A stretch of DNA of 8,216 bases from Planctomycetia bacterium (GTDB lineage: Bacteria > Planctomycetota > Planctomycetia > Pirellulales > UBA1268): assembly GCA_009926295.1 (NCBI GenBank), contig RFPF01000126.1, positions 1 to 8,216 of the forward strand, in the 5' to 3' direction. The notes beneath the pieces were generated by a model, which saw nothing but the letters and a program-made list of their open reading frames with translations, did no database searches and was not told where the DNA came from. Positions 1 through 5,281 of this stretch are shown one piece after another (positions within the stretch are counted from its first letter, which is position 1; each line of letters opens with the position of its first letter). Position numbers and translations under genes: made by a program.

Positions 1-99
1 GGCGTGGCCGGCGAGGCGCTCGCGTGCCCTCGCCACGAGGGCCGTGGCGCTGCAGTAGGCCTCCAGGTCGCCGGAGTGGCCGAATGGGCAGGCGCGGGC
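1..99. repeat. 99-bp exact direct repeat, copy 1 (window edge)
   Basis: Bases 1-99 are identical to 355-453; the match breaks at base 100 (A) against base 454 (G). The left limit cannot be seen because the window starts here. On the minus strand this copy encodes ROK residues 306-338, a second copy of the zinc-motif region, placed where the C-terminal tail of a ROK protein is expected. Confidence 0.95.
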
Positions 100-1014
100 A
101 CGCACCTCGGCGCGGACCGCGTCGAGAAACAGCCTGCCGACGGGCGCCGACTCGCCGCCGAACGTCATCGCCCCGCCGATCACCACCATCGCCGGATCGA
201 TCGTGTGCATGAGCGTCACGATCCCGATCCCGAGCCAGCGGGCCGTGTCGAGGATCAGGTCGCGGGCGCAGGGATCACCGCCGGCCGCCGCCTCGGAGAC
301 GAGGATCGGCGAGAGCGTTTCGCCGCGGGACACCGCGGCGGCCAGCAGGCCGTCGGCGTGGCCGGCGAGGCGCTCGCGTGCCCTCGCCACGAGGGCCGTG
401 GCGCTGCAGTAGGCCTCCAGGTCGCCGGAGTGGCCGAATGGGCAGGCGCGGGCGGTGGGGGAGGTGTCGACGATGATGTGGCCGCACTCGGAGCCGTGGC
501 TGTGGGCCCCCTCGACGTTGGTGTCGCCGATGATGATGCCGCCGCCGACGCCGGTGCCGAGCGTGAGCATCACGAGGCTCGAGGCGTCGCGGGCCGATCC
601 GACCCAGAACTCGCCGTAGGCGGCGGCGTTGGCGTCGTTTGCGAACGTGACGTCGCGACCGGCATGCAAGGCCACGCGGTCGCGGATCGGGAAGCCGTCC
701 CAGCCGGGCAGATTGCCGGCCCGAAGGATCGTGCCGGCGGCGAGATCCTGCGGGCCGGGGGTTCCGAGCCCCACCCGGGCGACGTCTTCGATCGCGAGGC
801 CGGCGAGGCCGGCGAGAGCGTGGACCGCCCGCCCCATGCGTGCTGCCGCGTCTTCAGGTCCGCGGTCGGCATGGGTGGGCTCGGTGTGGAACGCGAGGGT
901 GCGGCCGAGGTCGTCGACGAGGCCGGCCTTGATGTTCGTGCCGCCGAGGTCGACGCCGGCATAGAACGGCCGCGCGGCGCTCGCCGGCGGCAGCCACCGC
1001 GAACGGTCCGCCAT
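1..1014 (-). CDS. ROK-family sugar kinase/regulator, partial (3' end outside window, C-terminus abnormal)
   Basis: ROK proteins phosphorylate sugars such as glucose or N-acetylhexosamines in the cytoplasm, and some act as repressors. No DNA-binding N-terminus is present here, so a kinase is more likely. Seen in the minus-strand frame: the phosphate-binding motif VDLGGTNIKAGLVDD at residues 21-35, a kinase hinge motif LGTPGPQD near 83-90, the catalytic region FANDANAAAYGE (Asp127), LGTGVGGGI at 152-160, ECGH with Glu176 and His179, LEAYCSATA with Glu200, and VVIGGAM at 277-283. The usual zinc motif CxCGxxGC reads CPFGHSGD (residues 191-198), so two cysteines are missing. From residue 306 the sequence repeats residues 188-220 exactly, where ROK proteins normally end with a short R-x-x-F/DAGxxGAA-type tail, so the true C-terminus is not visible. 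The ATG at 1014 is 8 bp downstream of the peroxidase stop, which suggests co-transcription; its Shine-Dalgarno is weak. The family call is firm, the substrate unknown. Confidence 0.9.
   Translation of the reverse strand, partial: MADRSRWLPPASAARPFYAGVDLGGTNIKAGLVDDLGRTLAFHTEPTHADRGPEDAAARMGRAVHALAGLAGLAIEDVARVGLGTPGPQDLAAGTILRAGNLPGWDGFPIRDRVALHAGRDVTFANDANAAAYGEFWVGSARDASSLVMLTLGTGVGGGIIIGDTNVEGAHSHGSECGHIIVDTSPTARACPFGHSGDLEAYCSATALVARARERLAGHADGLLAAAVSRGETLSPILVSEAAAGGDPCARDLILDTARWLGIGIVTLMHTIDPAMVVIGGAMTFGGESAPVGRLFLDAVRAEVRARACPFGHSGDLEAYCSATALVARARERLAGHA
355..453. repeat. 99-bp exact direct repeat, copy 2 (native position)
   Basis: This copy lies at the place where the ROK zinc-motif region belongs (residues 188-220, between the ECGH motif and the following helix), so it is the native copy. 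The period to copy 1 is 354 bp, exactly 118 codons, so the reading frame is kept across both copies. Confidence 0.95.
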
Positions 1015-1022
1015 GCCGGTCG

Positions 1023-2420
1023 TCACTGGTCGGCCGGCAGACGATCGATCTGCACCATCGGGGTCGGGCTCGTGCAGGCCTGCATGAAAGCCACGAGGTC
1101 CGCCTTGTCCTGGACCGACAGCTTGAGGGGCCGAACTTTGTCGCTCAGGTTCGGATTCGGGTGGCCGCCCTTGTCGTACCACTCGACCACCTCCTCGAGC
1201 GTCGCGATCGAGCCGTCGTGCATGTAGGGGGCCGTGAGGGCCACGTTGCGGACCGTCGGGGTCTTGAAGGCCCCCCTGTCCCGCTCATTTTTTGTGACGG
1301 CGAACCGGCCCGTGTCGGGCTCCGCGTCGGTCATGCCGATGCCGATGTTGTGGAACTTCTCGTCGGCGAGGTTCGCCCCCACGTGGCAGGCGGTGCAGTT
1401 GCCCTTCTCGGAGAAGAAGATCTCCCGGCCGCGCTTCGCGGCGTCCGACATCGGATGGGTCTCGACGGCCGCCCTCGCCGCGGCATGCTTGCGGGCGAGG
1501 TCCGGGTCGTCGGCCAGCTCGTCTGCGTCGAGGTCGGCGAGCGGACGCCACTGCTCCTCGTAGTCGTACGGGGAAGGTGACGTCACGATCGAACGCTCGA
1601 AGGCGGCGATCGCCTGGCCCACGCGGTCGATGGTGACTTCCCCGAAGATCTTCTCGAACTGCTTCCTGTAGACGGGAAGTTCGGCAAGCCGCTTCACGAC
1701 ACCCTCGTGCGTGAATCCCATCTCGATCGGATTCTGGATCGGCCCGATCGCCTGAGCCTCGAGCGAATCGGCCCGGCCGTCCCAGAACTGCGGCCCCGAG
1801 AGGATGCGATTGAACGAGACAGGCGAGTTGCGACCGCCGAGTTGGCCGCGGATGCCCACGCCGGTCTTGGTGTGGGCCGAGTAGCCCATCGCCGGATCGT
1901 GGCAGCTCGCGCAGCTCACCGTGGAGTCGGCGGAGAGCCGCTTGTCGAAGTAGAGCTGGCGGCCGAGCTCGATCTTCGCGCGCGTGAGGGGGTTCCGGTC
2001 GAGGCCGGTGATCTGGCCCGCCCCTTGGGTGAGGCCGAGCGGCAGCACGGGTTCGAGCTCGATGAAGTTCCTCGGGTCGGCGAGCCAGGCGTCGATTTCG
2101 GCGAGCGTGATCGGGCCGGTGCCGGGAACCCCGGCGGTGAGCGCGGGATCGCCCAACGCCACCCGCTCGCGGCCACCTGCGGCGGGTTCGATCGACCGAC
2201 CGGCCTCGGCGATGGCCAGGTCGGCTTCCGACTTCACCGCGTCGGCTCGGCGCGTCGCGACCGGCGCATCGGCTGGCGCCGGATCGATCGACTCCACCTC
2301 GACCACCCGCTCACGGGCGGGCGGACTCGACGGCGCGCACCCGCACGTCATGCCGGCGAGACCGATCGCGACGAATGTGAGGGTCGTGGGGTGAAGCATC
2401 GATGCGCGAGGCGATGGCAT
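1023..2420 (-). CDS. Di-heme cytochrome c peroxidase (CcpA/MauG family), exported
   Basis: This family reduces hydrogen peroxide in the periplasm with electrons from small c-type cytochromes; MauG relatives instead oxidise protein or other substrates. The 465-residue product has an N-terminal hydrophobic export segment (about residues 9-28, followed by Cys26/Cys28, possibly a lipoprotein but without a good lipobox), then a Pro/Ala-rich stretch to about residue 100. Two c-heme sites are plain: CASCH at 170-174 and CTACH at 342-346. Family landmarks include RNSP (197-200), the FWDGRA motif with Trp213, NPIEM at 230-234, and FKTPTVRNVALTAPYMHDG at 385-403. The residue around the sixth ligand of the second heme looks like Tyr415 in EWYDKGG, which hints at a MauG-like type, but this needs alignment. 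An acidic/Ala-rich insert lies at about 286-322. The ATG at 2420 is chosen because AAGGGA lies 7 bases upstream; the Met at residue 8 has no such site. It heads a likely two-gene operon with the ROK gene. Confidence 0.94.
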   Translation of the reverse strand: MPSPRASMLHPTTLTFVAIGLAGMTCGCAPSSPPARERVVEVESIDPAPADAPVATRRADAVKSEADLAIAEAGRSIEPAAGGRERVALGDPALTAGVPGTGPITLAEIDAWLADPRNFIELEPVLPLGLTQGAGQITGLDRNPLTRAKIELGRQLYFDKRLSADSTVSCASCHDPAMGYSAHTKTGVGIRGQLGGRNSPVSFNRILSGPQFWDGRADSLEAQAIGPIQNPIEMGFTHEGVVKRLAELPVYRKQFEKIFGEVTIDRVGQAIAAFERSIVTSPSPYDYEEQWRPLADLDADELADDPDLARKHAAARAAVETHPMSDAAKRGREIFFSEKGNCTACHVGANLADEKFHNIGIGMTDAEPDTGRFAVTKNERDRGAFKTPTVRNVALTAPYMHDGSIATLEEVVEWYDKGGHPNPNLSDKVRPLKLSVQDKADLVAFMQACTSPTPMVQIDRLPADQ

Positions 2421-2427
2421 GGATTGA

Positions 2428-2433
2428 TCCCTT
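2428..2433 (-). promoter_or_regulatory. Shine-Dalgarno of the cytochrome c peroxidase gene
   Basis: On the minus strand AAGGGA stands 7 bases before the ATG at 2420. It decides the start in favour of that ATG over the in-frame ATG seven codons further in (2399), which has no purine-rich site before it. Confidence 0.7.
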
Positions 2434-2459
2434 GTCGGTGAGGAGCGGGGCGGCCCGCG

Positions 2460-2483
2460 GCCGGTGAGCCGACCGGCATTTTA
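2460..2483 (-). promoter_or_regulatory. Possible -10 element plus inverted repeat upstream of the peroxidase gene
   Basis: On the minus strand TAAAAT (2483-2478) resembles a sigma-70 -10 box at five of six positions, but no convincing -35 hexamer is found 16-18 bases upstream. Directly next to it, at 2460-2477, is a perfect 6-bp inverted repeat, GCCGGT, a 6-base spacer, then ACCGGC. If TAAAAT is the -10 box, the repeat covers the expected transcription start and could be an operator or a 5'-UTR hairpin. In GC-rich DNA such short palindromes are common, so this is weak. Confidence 0.25.
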
Positions 2484-2591
2484 GACGGTTTTCGCGTTGC
2501 GTGGAGCCGCCACAATCGCCGGAATTCACGCGGTGGACGCGTCCGGCGGGCGTGCGGCTCGTGCCGATTCCGTGGAGTATGCTTGGCCCAC

Positions 2592-2596
2592 GGAGG
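2592..2596 (+). promoter_or_regulatory. Shine-Dalgarno that sets the cheA start
   Basis: GGAGG at 2592-2596 is followed by 7 bases and then GTG at 2604. This is ideal spacing. The frame stays open further up to a TTG at 2583, but starting there would put the ribosome site inside the gene, and the GTG at 2598 would leave only one base of spacing. Confidence 0.75.
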
Positions 2597-2603
2597 CGTG
2601 GAA

Positions 2604-4799
2604 GTGGTCGGAGCCAACGACAACGAGGAGTTCGTCCAGGAGTTCCTGGTCGAATCCTCCGAGAATCTCGACCAGCTCGACCGCGACCTGATCGCCCTGG
2701 AGCAGGCGCCGGGGGATGAAGCTCGGCTGGCGAGCATCTTCCGCACCGTCCACACGATCAAGGGCAACAGCGGGTTCTTCGGGTTCTCAAAGCTGGGCGC
2801 CATCACCCACAGCGGGGAGCACCTGCTGGGGAGGCTCCGCGACGGCAAGCTCGCACTCGACGACCGCGTCACCGGATCGCTGTACTCGTTGGTGGACGCC
2901 GTGCGGGCCATCCTGCGCACGATCGAGACCACCGGGAAGGAGGGCGACCACGATTTCCGCGACCTGGCCCAGCGGCTCACCGCCATGGCAGCGGGCGAGC
3001 CGACGGAGCCACCGCCCCGTGAGCACGCCCTGGAGATCGCGGCGGAGCCGCCTCCGCCAGCCGCGCCCGTCGAGGCCGAGATCGCAGCGCCGCCGGAGCC
3101 CGCCGCCCCGGCGGAGAGAGCGGCCGGCGCCGGTGGTGAACGATCCGGGGGCGAGGCGTCGATCCGCGTCGATGTCGGGCTCGTCGGCTCGATCCTCGAC
3201 CTGGTGGGCGAGCTCGTCCTCGCCCGCAACGAACTGCGGAGCGTCGCCACCGACGATCCGGCGGTGCTCGCCGCCGCCCACCGGATCAATGCCGTCACCA
3301 ACGCCCTCCAGGAGACGGCGGTCAAGACGCGGCTGCAACCGATCGAGCAGGTCTTCAACAAGTTTCCGCGCACCGTCCGCGACCTCGCGGTCTCCTGCGG
3401 CCGGGAGGTGCAGCTCTCCATCGACGGGGGCGACACGGAACTCGACCGCACGCTCATCGAGAGCATCCGCGACCCGCTCACGCACCTGGTGCGGAACGCC
3501 GTCGACCACGGCATCGAGCCGCCCGACGTGCGGGCCGCCCGCGGCAAGCCCCGGGCCGGTCGCCTCGCGCTGCGGGCGTTCAACGAGAGCGGCCAGGTGA
3601 CGATCGAGGTCGAGGACGACGGCGGCGGAATCGCCGTGGCCGCGGTCCGGGACAAGGCCGTCGCCAAGGGGCTCGTCTCGGCGGAGGCGGCGGTCGCCCT
3701 GCCCGACGAGCGGATCCTGCAGTTCATCTTCGAGCCCGGGTTTTCCACCGCCGCGGCGGTCACGAGCGTGTCGGGCCGCGGCGTCGGCATGGATGTCGTG
3801 AAGACCAACATCGAGGCGATCGGAGGCACGGTCGACGTCCACAGCCGGCCCGGGCTGGGCACGACGGTCCGCGTCCGGGTGCCTCTCACGCTGGCCATCA
3901 TGCCGGTGTTGGTCGTCCGCTCCGGCAGCGAGCGGCTCGCGATTCCGCAGGCAGCCGTTCGCGAACTCGTGCCGCTCAAGGGCGACCGCGGCGGGCCCAG
4001 GATCGAGGGGCTCGACGGCGCGCCGGTGGTGCGGCTGCGGGGCCGGCTTCTGCCGGTCGTGTTCCTCGACGAGTTCCTCGGCCTGCGCGCGGCCACCGCG
4101 TGCCGCGATGAGGGCACGGTCGTGCTGGTGCGGGTCGACGATCACGAGTTCGGCATCGTCATCGACGGCGTTCGCACGACGGCCGGAGGCGCTGGTGGCA
4201 CTGCGATCGGCGAGGCCGCCAGCCTGTCGACCGTGGTCGTCAAGCCGATCGGCGGCCTGCTCGCCCAGATCGGGCTCTACGCCGGCGCGACCGTGCTCGG
4301 CGACGGCGGCGTGGTCCTGATCCTCGACCTGCGGGGCATCCTGCGGGCCGCGGCCCTGCCCGTGGTGCGTGAGAGCGAGGCGGCCTCCGTGGAGGCGTCC
4401 CTCGCCTCCGGCGATCGCTACCTCGTCTGTCGCACCGGGCGGGGCCGCCGCATCGCCCTCCCGCTCGAGGCGATCGAGCGGTTGGAGAACGTCCGCGCCA
4501 GCGAACTGCACGCCCTCGGCGGGCGGCGGGTGGTGCGCCGCGGCGACGCATTCACGCCCGTGGTCGACGCCGACCGCCTTCTCGGCACGGTCGCCGCCGC
4601 GGAATCCGACACGATCAACGTGGTCGTGCTCGGCGGTCCCGCGGGCCCCGTCGGCGTCGCCGTCGGGCAGATCCTCGACGTGATCGCGGCGGAGTCGCCG
4701 CTGCAGCCGTCGCTCGTGGCGGCGGGTGTCCGCGGCGCGCTCGCCCTTGGTGGCGTTGCGACCGAGGTCCTCGACATCTCGGGGGATCTGCCATGCTGA
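2604..4799 (+). CDS. cheA: Chemotaxis histidine kinase CheA with two CheW-like C-terminal domains
   Basis: CheA autophosphorylates on a histidine under receptor control and passes the phosphate to CheY and CheB. With the GTG start the protein has 731 residues. Domains seen: P1/HPt at about 8-115 with the phospho-acceptor His50 in VHTIKGNSG; a Pro/Ala/Glu-rich linker at about 130-185, with no recognisable P2 domain; P3 dimerisation helices at about 186-245; P4 ATPase at about 245-430 with N-box HLVRNAVDHG (294-303), G1 DDGGG (338-342), F-box FEPGFST (376-382) and G2 GRGVGMD (391-397); P5/CheW-like domain at about 430-583 ending VVVKPIGGLL...GDGGVVLILDL; then a second, more divergent CheW-like module at about 602-731 (YLVCRTGRGRRIALPLEAIERLE at its start, EVLDISGDL at its end). 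All residues needed for phosphorylation and ATP binding appear intact. The gene overlaps cheW by 7 bp, so the two are translationally coupled. Confidence 0.96.
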   Translation: MVGANDNEEFVQEFLVESSENLDQLDRDLIALEQAPGDEARLASIFRTVHTIKGNSGFFGFSKLGAITHSGEHLLGRLRDGKLALDDRVTGSLYSLVDAVRAILRTIETTGKEGDHDFRDLAQRLTAMAAGEPTEPPPREHALEIAAEPPPPAAPVEAEIAAPPEPAAPAERAAGAGGERSGGEASIRVDVGLVGSILDLVGELVLARNELRSVATDDPAVLAAAHRINAVTNALQETAVKTRLQPIEQVFNKFPRTVRDLAVSCGREVQLSIDGGDTELDRTLIESIRDPLTHLVRNAVDHGIEPPDVRAARGKPRAGRLALRAFNESGQVTIEVEDDGGGIAVAAVRDKAVAKGLVSAEAAVALPDERILQFIFEPGFSTAAAVTSVSGRGVGMDVVKTNIEAIGGTVDVHSRPGLGTTVRVRVPLTLAIMPVLVVRSGSERLAIPQAAVRELVPLKGDRGGPRIEGLDGAPVVRLRGRLLPVVFLDEFLGLRAATACRDEGTVVLVRVDDHEFGIVIDGVRTTAGGAGGTAIGEAASLSTVVVKPIGGLLAQIGLYAGATVLGDGGVVLILDLRGILRAAALPVVRESEAASVEASLASGDRYLVCRTGRGRRIALPLEAIERLENVRASELHALGGRRVVRRGDAFTPVVDADRLLGTVAAAESDTINVVVLGGPAGPVGVAVGQILDVIAAESPLQPSLVAAGVRGALALGGVATEVLDISGDLPC

Positions 4800-5281
4800 A
4801 GTCGGACGATACGCGCGACGTGTGCGAGTTCCGCGTGGGCGGACACTCGTTCGCCATCGACTCGGAGGGCGTCGCGGAGGTGCTGCACAGCGCCGCCCTG
4901 ACGCCGGTGCCGCTGGCGCCGGAGGCGATCGTGGGCCTCCTGCACCTGCGCGGGAGGATCGTTCCCGTGATCGACATGCGGCGGCGGCTGGAACTGTCCG
5001 CCGCCCCGGGAGCAGCCGCGCCCGCCCACCTGGTCGTGCGGCGAGCCGAGGACTGGTACAGCCTGCTCGTCGACGAGGTGCTCGACGTACACGCGATCCC
5101 CCGTGCCGGCATCGAGCCGCACGCAAGTTCGGTCGGCGACGCGGCCGCCGACGCCGTGACGGGCGTATTCGCCTGCCCCGACCGGCTCATCCACATCCTC
5201 GACCCGGAGCGGGTCGTGCAGGCGATTCACAGGCAACGCACACCACCCCTCGTCAGGCACGGAGTCACTCATGGCCGATAG
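4793..5281 (+). CDS. cheW: Chemotaxis coupling protein CheW
   Basis: CheW is a cytoplasmic adaptor that links chemoreceptors to the P5 domain of CheA in the signalling array. The 162-residue product covers one complete CheW fold: an initial strand CEFRVGGHSFAID (11-23), the helix/strand around EVLHSAALTPVP (29-40), the family signature GLLHLRGRIVPVIDMRRRL at 48-66, the second subdomain VVRRAEDWYSLLVDEVLDV (81-99), and the closing strand VFACPDRLIHILDPERVV (125-142). About 20 basic, unstructured residues follow. Length matches usual CheW proteins (about 150-170). The ATG is preceded by GGGGGA at 4781-4786 with 6-base spacing. The start overlaps the end of cheA by 7 bp and the end overlaps the receptor gene by 11 bp, so the three are one transcription unit. 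Confidence 0.95.
   Translation: MLKSDDTRDVCEFRVGGHSFAIDSEGVAEVLHSAALTPVPLAPEAIVGLLHLRGRIVPVIDMRRRLELSAAPGAAAPAHLVVRRAEDWYSLLVDEVLDVHAIPRAGIEPHASSVGDAAADAVTGVFACPDRLIHILDPERVVQAIHRQRTPPLVRHGVTHGR

Larger units (their letters stand above)
2421..2603. other. Divergent intergenic region between the peroxidase and che operons
   Basis: This stretch separates the two divergent operons and must hold both promoters unless they lie inside the genes. Besides the two Shine-Dalgarno sites and the small inverted repeat with an A/T-rich patch near 2478-2493, I see no strong promoter for the che operon and no conserved small ORF. Confidence 0.7.

Noticed and set aside
796..819. Short 9-bp tandem repeat (GAGGCCGGC units)
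   Set aside because: It encodes AGLAGLA in a normal Ala/Gly-rich helix of the ROK protein; ordinary for such GC-rich coding DNA.
4..1227. Long plus-strand open frame (407 codons) antisense to the ROK gene and part of the peroxidase gene
   Set aside because: It has no recognisable family motif, its peptide is an Arg/Ala/Gly-rich shadow typical of GC-rich DNA, and the opposite strand encodes two clear protein families.
1286..1297. T-rich run (ATTTTTTGTG) that might be a terminator
   Set aside because: It lies inside the peroxidase coding frame (VTKNERD) and has no preceding stem.
2563..2570. GCCGATTC, resembling the -10 box of sigma-28 flagellar promoters, upstream of cheA
   Set aside because: It matches only six of eight positions and no TAAA -35 element is found about 15 bases upstream.
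2578..2583. TATGCT as a sigma-70 -10 box for cheA
   Set aside because: No -35 element at proper distance, and transcription would start inside the Shine-Dalgarno.
2583..2603. Upstream TTG start for cheA
   Set aside because: It would place the strong GGAGG inside the gene; the GTG at 2604 has ideal spacing and the HPt domain begins right after it.
2787..5126. Long minus-strand open frame (779 codons) antisense to cheA and cheW
   Set aside because: Antisense shadow of conserved che genes; low-complexity Arg/Asp/His-rich product without domains.
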